Shown: positions 27,789 to 36,855, counted from the stretch's first letter. The stretch is DNA of 64,000 bases from Aliiroseovarius sp. F47248L (GCF_023016085.1 NZ_JALKBF010000001.1:1674001-1738000); one strand, 5' to 3'. Translations and numbers: made by a program. The notes: generated from the letters alone by a model not told the origin.

Positions 27789-28146
27789 CTTACTATCCAA
27801 TCGAAAAATGATCTGCGGAACGCGCCCAGAAACAGCATCGATACTAACACAACTTAGCAGAGAATCCCATATTCGCACCAATGACCCGCTAACTAGAAGC
27901 CACGATCGGTTGGGGGAACGGGGTTACTCATGTGTACTGAAATGACCATTTGGTGGGAAGTAAAAGAGACCGAAATCCGCCGGTCAGAAACATCAAAATT
28001 GACAGGATGCGATTGTCCAAAATGGTTGATCAATCTGCCCCAAATTGTCCGACTGTTGCAAAAAAAGCGACCTGAGGCGAGAATAGGCCCATTATTTAAA
28101 ACCTAAAATTGATTCTATTTTGAATATCTTACCGAGGAGTTTAGCT
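27789..28146. other. AT-rich divergent intergenic region
   Basis: These 358 nt separate the 650-residue gene (minus) from the redox operon (plus) and are clearly more AT-rich than either side. GAGGAG lies 7 nt before the cytochrome start. I find no RNA gene, no strong hairpin and no confident -35/-10 pair. TTGATCAA near 28030 is an 8-bp palindrome of unknown meaning. Confidence 0.5.
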
Positions 28147-30558
28147 ATGATACTCCGTGTTATTTGGTTTGTTTTGGCCGGTCTGTTGATGCCATTCTCA
28201 GCATCGGCCCAGCTTTTTTCTGGCCCGAAAGACGAAGCACTTCTGGTCGGGCGGGACGAAACCACATTCCCCCCAGCGGACGAAGATTATTTCGCAGATA
28301 TGGACAACGGCATTGCCCTGACATCTGACGAGATTAAAGGTCGCAACATGTGGATGGTTTGGACCGGCGGCAATGATTTGCTGTGGGACACGCTGACCGT
28401 AGACACGTTTGGGCAGTTTGATCTGCTGAAAACCCTGTCTTCGCATCCCAGCCTGCCCGCCAAACGGTCAAACCGTTTCGAATATTTGGGCCTGATCAAC
28501 GAACCTTGTTTCAACGAGGCAACCAGCCCGGTTGAAGACCGCCACGGGCTGTGGCTGGACATAAGGCGCGACGATTGCACGCCCGACCCCTTCGCCAATG
28601 CCGAAAAATATCCGGGCGTCGAAATTGGCGCGCGCGGGCGCAACATGCCCATCTGGTCCTACTACGGAGAGCCCACGGGCGTTCTGGGCCTGCGTCTTTT
28701 CCCGAACCCCGAATTTGACGAACGCGCCGAAGAACGCTGGGACGCCGAACGCTTTTACAACGATCCCGATTACTATAATGACGACGACCTCGTGCGACCC
28801 TATCGGGTTGGCATGTCCTGTGCGTTCTGCCATGTCGGACCGAGTCCGATTGACCCGCCCGCCGACCCGGAAAATCCGGAAATGCGCAACCTGAACGCCA
28901 CCGTGGGCGCACAGTATTTCTGGTTCGACCGGATCTTTGCTTGGAAGCCGGACAAGCGGCAATACATGGTGCAGCTGATCCATACGGCGCGGCCCGGTAC
29001 GCTGGATACCTCGCTTGTGTCGCCCGATTACATCAACAACCCGCGCACCATGAACGCGATCTATCTGCTTGAGGAACGTCTGGCCGTCGCCCGACGCTTT
29101 GGAGAAGAACGGCTTGAGGGCGGCGAGTTGGACAACAAGCAGTTTCAGGATTACGTGCCCGAAGGCCCCCTGACCGAGTTTTTTGAAGAGCCTGACCTGA
29201 GCTTCAGCCCCCGCGTTCTGAAGGACGGGGCAGACTCCGTCGGCGCGCTTGGGGCGCTCAACCGCGTTTATCTGAACATCGGATTGTTCAGCGAAGAATG
29301 GACCCGCCATTTCAACCCCATCGTGGGCGGAAAAGACATCACGCCGATCAAGATCGAGACCGCGCAGAAAAACTCGGCTTTTTGGCGAGCGACAGAAGAT
29401 CAATCCCCACTGACGGCGCTTTATTTCCTGAAAGCAGGTCGCCCCGACCGGCTCGCAGAAGCGCCGGGAGGCGACGCGTTTCTGACCGAGGACGCCGAAC
29501 AAGTGGATCGCGGCAAGATCGTCTTTGCGGAAAACTGTGCTGGGTGCCATTCGTCGAAACTGCCGGAAAGCGCATACGAAGCCATGCCGGGCGGCTGTTC
29601 CGGCTCCGGATATCTGGAGTGTTTCAACCGTTATGGCGAGTTGACGCGAACAGATGATTTCAAAGCTCAGATGCGCGAGATCGTGCAGGCCGATGACTTT
29701 CTGAATGGCAATTACCTGTCCAGCGAATTGCGCATTCCGGTGACGTTGCTGGAAACCAACGCCTGCAGCCCGCTGGCCACCAATGCGATCGCAGGCAATA
29801 TCTGGGACAACTTCTCGTCTTCGACCTACAAGGCGCTGCCGTCTGTGGGGACGATCAAGGTGCATCATCCGAAGACGGGCGAGGAATATGAATACGAGAT
29901 GCCGGCGGGCGGGCGCGGTTACACGCGTGTGCCGTCGCTGATCAGCCTGTGGTCCACCGCGCCCTATCTTCTGAACAACACGGTGGGGTATTACAACCAC
30001 GACCCCTCGGTCGACGGGCGGATGGCGGCGTTCGAGGACGGGATCACCAAGATGCTGTGGCCGGAAAAGCGGCTGCGCGACACTGTGCTGGGCGACAAGG
30101 TGCCCGGCCTGATCGACCGCACGACGGAACAAAGCTATCTGATCGTGCCGCGCGGGTTTCAACCCGATTTTCTGGTGAAGCTGCTGACGCCTTTGCGCGA
30201 TGATCTGCCGTGGCTTTTTGATCTGGACGGCAATATCGAACTTGGCCCGATCCCCGCGGGTACGCCCGTCGGGCTTTTGGCGAACCTGAACATCCGGCTG
30301 GATCAGGCGGACCTGCTGGAGCGTTTGGGCCATGATTTCGAGCTGGCCAAGCTGATCATCAAGATCAAGCGCAACCTGAAGGAGCTGCCCGATGATGCCA
30401 GCGACGAACAGGCCCGCGCAATCTTTGCCGACCTGATCGAGCCGCTTCTGGAGTTGAGCAAATGCCCCGACTTCGTGGTCAATCGCGGCCATTACTTCGG
30501 CACCAAGCTGGAAGATGACGACAAGCACGCGCTGATCGCCTTTCTCAAGCGGTTTTGA
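28147..30558 (+). CDS. Exported di-haem c-type cytochrome, 803 residues
   Basis: A Sec signal peptide (VIWFVLAGLLMPFSASA) directs it to the periplasm. Two haem c motifs are present: C225-AF-C228-H229 (SCAFCHVG) and C464-AG-C467-H468 (NCAGCHSS). The spacing of about 240 residues and the size recall di-haem oxidoreductases in the broad MauG/RoxA/peroxidase sphere. Similarity to any one of them cannot be shown by eye. It is the first gene of the six-gene operon and could take electrons from, or oxidise the product of, the others. GC rises visibly after about 29880. Confidence 0.8.
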   Translation: MILRVIWFVLAGLLMPFSASAQLFSGPKDEALLVGRDETTFPPADEDYFADMDNGIALTSDEIKGRNMWMVWTGGNDLLWDTLTVDTFGQFDLLKTLSSHPSLPAKRSNRFEYLGLINEPCFNEATSPVEDRHGLWLDIRRDDCTPDPFANAEKYPGVEIGARGRNMPIWSYYGEPTGVLGLRLFPNPEFDERAEERWDAERFYNDPDYYNDDDLVRPYRVGMSCAFCHVGPSPIDPPADPENPEMRNLNATVGAQYFWFDRIFAWKPDKRQYMVQLIHTARPGTLDTSLVSPDYINNPRTMNAIYLLEERLAVARRFGEERLEGGELDNKQFQDYVPEGPLTEFFEEPDLSFSPRVLKDGADSVGALGALNRVYLNIGLFSEEWTRHFNPIVGGKDITPIKIETAQKNSAFWRATEDQSPLTALYFLKAGRPDRLAEAPGGDAFLTEDAEQVDRGKIVFAENCAGCHSSKLPESAYEAMPGGCSGSGYLECFNRYGELTRTDDFKAQMREIVQADDFLNGNYLSSELRIPVTLLETNACSPLATNAIAGNIWDNFSSSTYKALPSVGTIKVHHPKTGEEYEYEMPAGGRGYTRVPSLISLWSTAPYLLNNTVGYYNHDPSVDGRMAAFEDGITKMLWPEKRLRDTVLGDKVPGLIDRTTEQSYLIVPRGFQPDFLVKLLTPLRDDLPWLFDLDGNIELGPIPAGTPVGLLANLNIRLDQADLLERLGHDFELAKLIIKIKRNLKELPDDASDEQARAIFADLIEPLLELSKCPDFVVNRGHYFGTKLEDDDKHALIAFLKRF

Positions 30559-30568
30559 GGGCGGGGCG

Positions 30569-32452
30569 GTGGGCGCGGCGCATGACTACATCGTCGTCGG
30601 CTCGGGTGCTGGCGGCGGGACACTGGCCGCGCGGCTGGCGGAACGCGGTATGCGGGTTTTGTTGCTTGAGGCTGGCGGCGACCCCCGATCCGCCAAGGGT
30701 GACGTGCGCGGGATGGAGGCGGCGGGAAACCGGCTGCCCGACGATTACGACGTGCCCGCCTTTCACCCGTTTGCAACCGAGAACGCCGCGCTGCGCTGGG
30801 ATTTTAACGTCACCCACCACGCGGATGCCGACCAACAGGCGCGCGACACGAAGGCAGGGCCAGAGGGTGTGCTGTACCCCCGCGCGGGCACGCTGGGGGG
30901 TTGCACGGCGCACAACGCGATGATCTTCATGTATCCCCACAACGCCGACTGGCAGGGGATCGCGGATCTGACCGGCGATGACAGCTGGTCGCCTGCGGCG
31001 ATGCACAAGATCTTCCGGCGGCTTGAAAACTGCCGTCACCGCCCGGTGCAGCGCGTCTTGCACAGCCTTGGCATCGACCGCACCGGCCACGGGTTTGACG
31101 GCTGGTTGCCGACAGAAAAGGCGATCCCGCGCGCGGCCATTCGGGACGACGATATCATGGACATGCTGCGAAATTCCTTGCGCGAAAGCTGGGGATCGGC
31201 GCCGGGGTTTCTGAAGCGCCTGCGCTGGCTTGCCAACAGCGCTGCCGACCCCAATGACCGCGACCGCATCGGGGATGACGCGGTCGGCATGGTCTATACG
31301 CCGCTGACCACGCAAAACGGCGTGCGGGTGGGCACGCGCGAGCGGGTGCTGGACGTGGCACGCCGCCATCCCGACCGGCTGACGGTGGAGCTGGACGCGC
31401 TGGCGACGCGCGTGCTGCTGGATGATGACAACCGCGCCATCGGAGTTGAATACCTGAAAGGTACGCGGCTTTATCGCGCCCACGCCGCCCCAAGTGATGC
31501 GCCGGGCGAACCCAGGCAGGCGCTGGCCGGGCGCGAGGTCATTCTGGCCGGTGGCGCGTTCAACACGCCGCAGCTTTTGATGCTGTCGGGCATCGGCGAC
31601 CCGGACGAGCTTGTCCCCCACGGGATCACGCCGAAGGTCGCCTTGCCCGGTGTCGGGCGGTCGTTGCAGGACCGATACGAGGTCGCGGTGGTCAACCGAA
31701 TGGCTTTTGATTGTTGGGACAGCATGAAAGACTGCCGATATGCCAAGGGGGACGCGCTGTGGCAGCAATGGCAGACCCGTGGTGACGGGATGTATGCCAC
31801 AAACGGAGCGGCGCTGGGGATCATTCGCAGATCGTCCGAGGCGCAGATTCTGCCCGACCTGTTCTGTATGGCGCTTCTGGGGCGGTTCAGCGGGTATTAT
31901 CCCGGCTATGCCGCCGATCTGGCCCAAAGTCGCAACCATCTGAGCTGGGCGGTGCTGAAGGCGCATACGCAGAACCGGGCGGGCCGGGTGACGCTGGCGT
32001 CAGCCGATCCGCGCGATCCGCCTCTGATCGACTTCAACTATTTCCCGGACGGGGGTACGGACGACCTGTCGGCGGTCGTCGAAGGTGTCAAATTCGTCCG
32101 CAAACTGTGCCAGCCCCTACACGACTCCGGCCGCATCGCCGCAGAAGAAATCCCCGGCCCCGACGTGCAAACCAATGCCGAGATTGCACAGTTCGTGCGC
32201 GACAACTGCTGGGGTCACCATGCGTCATGTTCCTGCCCCATCGGCCCTGCGGATCAAGGCGGCGTTCTGGATAGCCGCTTAAGGGTGCACGGCACCAAAG
32301 GCTTGCGCGTGGCCGATGCTTCCGTTTTTCCACGCATCCCCGGATTTTTCATCGCGTCCGCTGTTTATATGGTTGGCGAAAAAACGGCCGAGATGCTGCT
32401 GCAAGACGCGCAATCCCACCCCGAACGAGAGGAGATGCACTATGGCACATGA
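30569..32452 (+). CDS. GMC-family FAD-dependent oxidoreductase
   Basis: The 627-residue protein begins with a Rossmann FAD motif DYIVVGSGAGGGTLAARLAE, followed by LLLEAG and the GMC signature region YPRAGTLGGCTAHNAMIFMY. The C-terminal active-site region has D545-NCWG-H550-H551 and ends VADASVFPRIPGFFIASAVY. GMC enzymes oxidise alcohols or sugars. No signal peptide is seen, although its operon partner cytochrome is exported. The start is GTG, 10 nt after the cytochrome stop. It overlaps the next gene by 11 nt. Confidence 0.88.
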   Translation: MGAAHDYIVVGSGAGGGTLAARLAERGMRVLLLEAGGDPRSAKGDVRGMEAAGNRLPDDYDVPAFHPFATENAALRWDFNVTHHADADQQARDTKAGPEGVLYPRAGTLGGCTAHNAMIFMYPHNADWQGIADLTGDDSWSPAAMHKIFRRLENCRHRPVQRVLHSLGIDRTGHGFDGWLPTEKAIPRAAIRDDDIMDMLRNSLRESWGSAPGFLKRLRWLANSAADPNDRDRIGDDAVGMVYTPLTTQNGVRVGTRERVLDVARRHPDRLTVELDALATRVLLDDDNRAIGVEYLKGTRLYRAHAAPSDAPGEPRQALAGREVILAGGAFNTPQLLMLSGIGDPDELVPHGITPKVALPGVGRSLQDRYEVAVVNRMAFDCWDSMKDCRYAKGDALWQQWQTRGDGMYATNGAALGIIRRSSEAQILPDLFCMALLGRFSGYYPGYAADLAQSRNHLSWAVLKAHTQNRAGRVTLASADPRDPPLIDFNYFPDGGTDDLSAVVEGVKFVRKLCQPLHDSGRIAAEEIPGPDVQTNAEIAQFVRDNCWGHHASCSCPIGPADQGGVLDSRLRVHGTKGLRVADASVFPRIPGFFIASAVYMVGEKTAEMLLQDAQSHPEREEMHYGT

Positions 32453-32894
32453 TATCGACACATTGATGGATATGGAGCAGGACGCGCTGGATGATTTGTT
32501 CTCGAGCGTACCTGCAGGTCCTATTCCGGATGGCGAGGCTGAAGGCACGGCAATTATCGCGCCGGGCACCCGATTCACGCCACTGATCTCGCGTTTCATC
32601 AATGGGTTTGCGTGGCAAGGAAAGGTCTTTGACAGCGACAAACAGGTTCTGAAAAACCGCATCCTGCCCTTCGGGCTGAACGCCATTCTGGCCAAGGTCT
32701 ATGTCGAAAAAAGCTGGCTGGATGGCAAGGACTGCATCGTGCTGGACTATTCCGACACCTCGATCGTGGCGCAATGGATCCGTGACGAGATCCGCCAGAT
32801 CGGACCGGGCATCTATTTGGGCAAGGTCTATTGGGACGACACACGACTGATCGATTTTGCACTTGAATTCAAAGTGGAAGACAACGGTAAATGA
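32442..32894 (+). CDS. Unknown 150-residue protein of the redox operon
   Basis: The protein has an acidic N terminus (MDMEQDALDDLFSSVPAG), then an alpha/beta region with SRFINGFAWQGKVFDSD, CIVLDYSDTSIVAQWIRDE and GPGIYLGKVYWDDT. There is no signal, membrane segment or cofactor motif. The GxYLGKVYW end and central cavity-type residues recall small lipid- or ligand-binding proteins, but I cannot name a family. GAGAGGAG lies 6 nt upstream. It overlaps both neighbours (11 nt and 4 nt), so it is made in step with the operon enzymes. Confidence 0.65.
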   Translation: MAHDIDTLMDMEQDALDDLFSSVPAGPIPDGEAEGTAIIAPGTRFTPLISRFINGFAWQGKVFDSDKQVLKNRILPFGLNAILAKVYVEKSWLDGKDCIVLDYSDTSIVAQWIRDEIRQIGPGIYLGKVYWDDTRLIDFALEFKVEDNGK

Positions 32895-34192
32895 CTGGGC
32901 AGGACACATTCTTCATTCTTGCCCCGGTCACCGAAGGCCGGGCGCAAGGGCTCGTGTCCTTGCTGGAAAGCATGACAGTAAAACCGGGGTTTGCCGACCC
33001 TGACAACACCCTTGTGCCGTTTGGGCAGTTTGATCAACTGCACGTAGCGCGGTTCTTTTTGGTGCAGTCAAACACCTGGCGTGATGTCGAAGCCTATGGC
33101 CGTTCGCCGCGCCCCTACCCCCTGGCGCTGGCGTTTCTGGGCGATGTGGACGGGGATCGCGATGTGTTCCTGCGTGAACTTGTCACCCGCTGCGCCGACG
33201 GGTTGTCCGAGATTTTCAGCCATTGCGAAGGCGTACATCACGGCACGGACCTTTTGCGCTGGATGGAAGATCACAACGTCGAGGAAGCCGCCAATTATGT
33301 AAACATGCGGGGGCGTACGGTCGCACAGATCCGGCAAGAGGCCGCGCTGGCCGCCGCCCTGCATAATGAGCTGGATGGGATCGTCAAGTCACACGGAAAT
33401 GCGGACGCCTTCGGCTTGCACCGCCATCTGACCGAGTTCGTCGCGCGTCAGAAAGCCAGCGGGCGATTGCACTTGACCCAGCCTGTGCGGGCGACATGGG
33501 GTGAATGGCTCATCGATAAACTCGACCTGATCAGCCTGCCCCTTCTTGTCTTGCTTTTGTCGCCACTGCTTGTGCTGCTGTCGCCGCTTTTTCTCTTGCG
33601 TCTGCGGATGGCCGAACGGTCCGACCCGGAAATCCTGCCTCGTCCCGATGATGACCACATCGTTGATCTGGGCCGATACGAGGATCACGATGTGACCAAC
33701 CCGTTCTCGGCCTTTGGGGATGTAAAGCCCGGATGGTTCCGCCGCTCTGTCACAACTGTCGCGCTGTATTTGTTGAATTATTCGGCAAGGCACATCTATG
33801 GCCGGGGGTATCTGACGCGGGTTCAAACAATCCATTTCGCGCGCTGGGTTTTTGTCGATGACAAGCGCCGTGTGATGTTTTGCAGCAATTACGACGGGGC
33901 GCTGGAAAGCTATATGGATGATTTCGTGAATAAGGTGGCATGGGGGCTCAATCTCGTGTTCTCAAACGGTGTTGGGTATCCGACCACACGGTTCCTGATC
34001 AAGGGTGGTGCGGCCCAAGAGGTGAAATTCAAGCGCTATTTGCGCAACCGTCAATTGCCTACGCAGGTCTGGTACAAGGCCTACCCCGGCCTAAGCGCCC
34101 GCGATCTTGCGCGGCATAGCGAAATTCGCAGAGGTCTTGAGGTGCGTCCTGACGGCGCGCGCGCTTTGCGCAACTGGTTGGCCAAGATATGA
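32891..34192 (+). CDS. Unknown 433-residue membrane-anchored protein of the redox operon
   Basis: The N-terminal 200 residues look like ferredoxin-like repeats (FFILAPVTEGRAQGLVSLLE, then FGQFDQLHVARFFLV). A long leucine-rich hydrophobic segment near 218-240 (LPLLVLLLSPLLVLLSPLFL) should span or hairpin into the membrane. The C-terminal domain repeats the theme: IHFARWVFVDDKRRVMFCSN, YDGALESYMDDFVNKVAWGL and VWYKAYPGLSARD. The two halves resemble dimeric alpha/beta-barrel proteins. From memory such proteins accompany DyP peroxidases. No catalytic residue is identified. It overlaps both neighbours by ATGA. Confidence 0.65.
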   Translation: MTGQDTFFILAPVTEGRAQGLVSLLESMTVKPGFADPDNTLVPFGQFDQLHVARFFLVQSNTWRDVEAYGRSPRPYPLALAFLGDVDGDRDVFLRELVTRCADGLSEIFSHCEGVHHGTDLLRWMEDHNVEEAANYVNMRGRTVAQIRQEAALAAALHNELDGIVKSHGNADAFGLHRHLTEFVARQKASGRLHLTQPVRATWGEWLIDKLDLISLPLLVLLLSPLLVLLSPLFLLRLRMAERSDPEILPRPDDDHIVDLGRYEDHDVTNPFSAFGDVKPGWFRRSVTTVALYLLNYSARHIYGRGYLTRVQTIHFARWVFVDDKRRVMFCSNYDGALESYMDDFVNKVAWGLNLVFSNGVGYPTTRFLIKGGAAQEVKFKRYLRNRQLPTQVWYKAYPGLSARDLARHSEIRRGLEVRPDGARALRNWLAKI

Positions 34193-35643
34193 CCCGCGCA
34201 CCCGACATATCCAACGAACCGGTCGCCTTTGACGACATGCAGGGCCTGATCCGTTTTGGCCATGGTGCTTTGGTCGAAGCAGCGTTCATCCTGTGCACGA
34301 TCCGCGATCCAAAGGCAGCCGGCGAATGGCTGGAACAGGCGCCTGTGACGTCGGCAGAGACACTTGACGCCCCGCCCAAGATCGCTTTGCAGGTGGCGTT
34401 CACCGCGACAGGCCTGCGCGCGATGGGGTTGGATAAAGGGCATATTGCTGGGTTCTCCCAACCTTTCCTATCCGGCATATCGGGCGAGGATAGCCGATCG
34501 CGCCGGTTGGGCGACACCGATGCAAATGCGCCGTCAGAGTGGGATTGGAAAGGGGCGGACTCGCACCTGTTAATCATGCTCTATGCCCGCAAAGGTGGAT
34601 TGAACGCGTGGAAAAACAAGATCCTAGATTCTTCGTTTTTCGCCGCCTTCAAAGAACGACACAGCTTCCCCACCCGCCCCAATGACGGGTTTGAGCCGTT
34701 CGGGTTTCGCGACGGAATCTCGGAACCCAAGATCGACTGGCAAGACGCCCGCCCCCCGGCAAAACACGGGCGCGAAGATTTCAGCAACTTGATTTCACCC
34801 GGTGAGCTCGTTCTGGGGTATCGCAACGAATATGACGAACGCGCGGACTTGCCCGAAGCCGATCTGGGGCGCAACGGCAGCTATCTGGTGATGCGACAAC
34901 TGGCGCAGGACGTACCGGGGTTCTGGAACTATCTGGACAAGGCAACGGGTGGCAACGACGAACAGCGCGAGCTGTTGGCGGCGCAAATGGTCGGGCGCAG
35001 ACGCGATGGCACCCCCCTGATCCACGACCGACACGACATCGCGGGATCTCCGCGCAAGAACGACTTCTCCTATGACGACGACGTGAATGGCACCTCGTGT
35101 CCGCTGGGTGCACATATCCGCCGCGCCAATCCGCGCACGGGCGATCAGCCACATCGCGGTCAGGGGCGGCTTGGCTGGCTTCTAAGCACGCTGGGATTTC
35201 GCAGGCGACGCGACAAGCTGCCGGGGCGGCATGACCTTATCGCCTCGACCCGTTTTCACCGACTGGTGCGGCGCGGGCGGGCCTATGGCAGCTCGCTGAC
35301 GCCCGAAGCTGCCTTGCGACCAGATGCACCGACGGACGCACGCGGGCTGTTTTTCATCTGCTTGTGCGCCGATCTGGTGCGCCAGTTCGAGTTTGTGCAA
35401 AATGCGTGGATCGCGTCGCCCACCTTCAACGGTCTGACGGGCGAGGCCGACCCCTTGCTGGGCAATCGTCAACCCTTCAGCGGCGTGGCCAGTGACGGGT
35501 TCACCATTCAGACGCCTTCGGGCACCGGACAGCGTCTTGCCCCCCTGCCCCAATTCGTGACCGTTAAAGGCGGTGGCTACTTCTTCCTGCCGGGTCTCAG
35601 CGCCCTACGCATCATAGCCCGCCATGGTAGACAAGAGGTCTGA
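34189..35643 (+). CDS. DyP-type haem peroxidase
   Basis: The 484-residue protein shows the DyP signatures: GxxDG as FRDGISEP with the distal Asp near residue 175, GSYLVMRQL, AHIRRANPR with Arg312/Arg316, and a probable proximal His357 in RFHRLVRRGRAYG. The end (FFICLCADLVRQFEFVQNAW, then VKGGGYFFLPG) is that of the larger DyP class. No Tat or Sec signal is present, so it should be cytoplasmic or held at the membrane by partners. DyP enzymes oxidise dyes, phenolics or other substrates with H2O2. The natural substrate is unknown. Confidence 0.88.
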   Translation: MTRAPDISNEPVAFDDMQGLIRFGHGALVEAAFILCTIRDPKAAGEWLEQAPVTSAETLDAPPKIALQVAFTATGLRAMGLDKGHIAGFSQPFLSGISGEDSRSRRLGDTDANAPSEWDWKGADSHLLIMLYARKGGLNAWKNKILDSSFFAAFKERHSFPTRPNDGFEPFGFRDGISEPKIDWQDARPPAKHGREDFSNLISPGELVLGYRNEYDERADLPEADLGRNGSYLVMRQLAQDVPGFWNYLDKATGGNDEQRELLAAQMVGRRRDGTPLIHDRHDIAGSPRKNDFSYDDDVNGTSCPLGAHIRRANPRTGDQPHRGQGRLGWLLSTLGFRRRRDKLPGRHDLIASTRFHRLVRRGRAYGSSLTPEAALRPDAPTDARGLFFICLCADLVRQFEFVQNAWIASPTFNGLTGEADPLLGNRQPFSGVASDGFTIQTPSGTGQRLAPLPQFVTVKGGGYFFLPGLSALRIIARHGRQEV

Positions 35644-36855
35644 ATGCGAAAAATCCTAGTCCCCCTTCGCCGCCTGTTCCACCGCGCCACACAGGTCGGC
35701 CTGCAAATCGAGCGGCGGTTGGAACCGTTCTTTCGCCGCCGCCTGAACGATCTGGTTCGCGCGCCGCTGGCCAGATGGATCCAGCGGATGAAGAACCGAA
35801 AGCGTCCGGATCTTGGGTTGGCCTTGGCCGAGGAGAAGATATTCGATTGGGAAGAGGAAGCGCTGCAAACCATCATCGACGAAATGCGCGAGCAGATGAA
35901 CTTGCATTTTCAGCCGGGTGCCTATGAGCGCGGTGGAAACACCAAGACACATGGTCTGGTCCGCGCAACCTTCACCGTGTTGCCTGACCTGCCCGACCAT
36001 CTGCGCACAGGAGTGTTTGCGACCGAACGCGATTATCCAGCTTATATCCGATACGCTGGCCCCGGCCCGGATGTGCCCGAAGACATTCGCGATGTGGGCT
36101 TTGGTTCGATGTCAGTCAAACTGATGGACGTGCCCGGCCCGAAGCTGATGGACGAAGAAAAGTTCACGCAAGACTGGCCCGCCGTTGTGACCCCCACATT
36201 CGTCACCCCCGACGCCCGCGAAAACGCCAAGCTGCAATATTGGAGCACCATCGACGAGCCGCTTTGGTACTTTCTCAACCCGAAAGACAGCCATTTACTC
36301 GACTTCCTGATGCAGGGCTTGTGGAACGAAACGCAGTATAATCCGCTGGGGCAACGCTACTACAGTTGTGTGCCGTATCTGTTGGGAGAAGGTCAGGCGA
36401 TGCTCTATTCCTATGTCCCGCGAACGGATGTGCCAATGGACATTCCCGGTGTGCCCTTTGGCCGCGTACCGCCCAATTATCTGCGCGACAACATGGCCCG
36501 GACCTTGCGTGCGCAGGCGGTCGAATTTGACATGGTCGTGCAGATCCAGACCGACCCGCACCTGATGCCAATCGAAGATGCCTCGGTCCTGTGGCCCGAA
36601 GACCTGTCACCGTGGATTCCGGTCGCGCGGATACATATTCCCATACAGGACTTCGACACCCCCGCGCAGATGGCCTTTGCCCGTAGCATGCGCATCAATC
36701 CATGGCACGCCCTGCCCGACCATCGCCCGCTGGGCAATCAAAGCCGCGCGCGGCGGCGGATGTATCAGGAACTGGCTGCGTTTCGGCAGCACATGAACCG
36801 GACGGAGCATGTCGAACCGACGGGGGAAGAGCAATTCGATGCTGCAAATGGCTGA
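35644..36855 (+). CDS. Catalase-like haem protein (y4iL-like)
   Basis: The 403-residue protein shows a catalase fold with the essential histidine in KTHGLVRATF (His103) and FGSMSVKLMDVPG. The C-terminal INPWHALPDHRPLGNQSRAR matches y4iL-like catalase relatives. I do not see the R-x-F-x-Y proximal-tyrosine motif of true catalases. The first 55 residues are arginine-rich and amphipathic, a possible membrane contact. The start immediately follows the DyP stop (TGAATG). It could act on organic or lipid hydroperoxides instead of H2O2, which is inference. Confidence 0.82.
   Translation: MRKILVPLRRLFHRATQVGLQIERRLEPFFRRRLNDLVRAPLARWIQRMKNRKRPDLGLALAEEKIFDWEEEALQTIIDEMREQMNLHFQPGAYERGGNTKTHGLVRATFTVLPDLPDHLRTGVFATERDYPAYIRYAGPGPDVPEDIRDVGFGSMSVKLMDVPGPKLMDEEKFTQDWPAVVTPTFVTPDARENAKLQYWSTIDEPLWYFLNPKDSHLLDFLMQGLWNETQYNPLGQRYYSCVPYLLGEGQAMLYSYVPRTDVPMDIPGVPFGRVPPNYLRDNMARTLRAQAVEFDMVVQIQTDPHLMPIEDASVLWPEDLSPWIPVARIHIPIQDFDTPAQMAFARSMRINPWHALPDHRPLGNQSRARRRMYQELAAFRQHMNRTEHVEPTGEEQFDAANG

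Noticed and set aside
28468..30528. Long minus-strand frame of 686 codons opposite the cytochrome gene
   Set aside because: It mirrors the plus-strand gene, has no recognisable domain or signal, and high GC makes such antisense frames common. The plus-strand protein has a signal peptide and two CxxCH motifs.
30545..31966. Minus-strand frame of 473 codons opposite the GMC gene
   Set aside because: Antisense shadow of a GC-rich gene, with no domain or ribosome site of its own.
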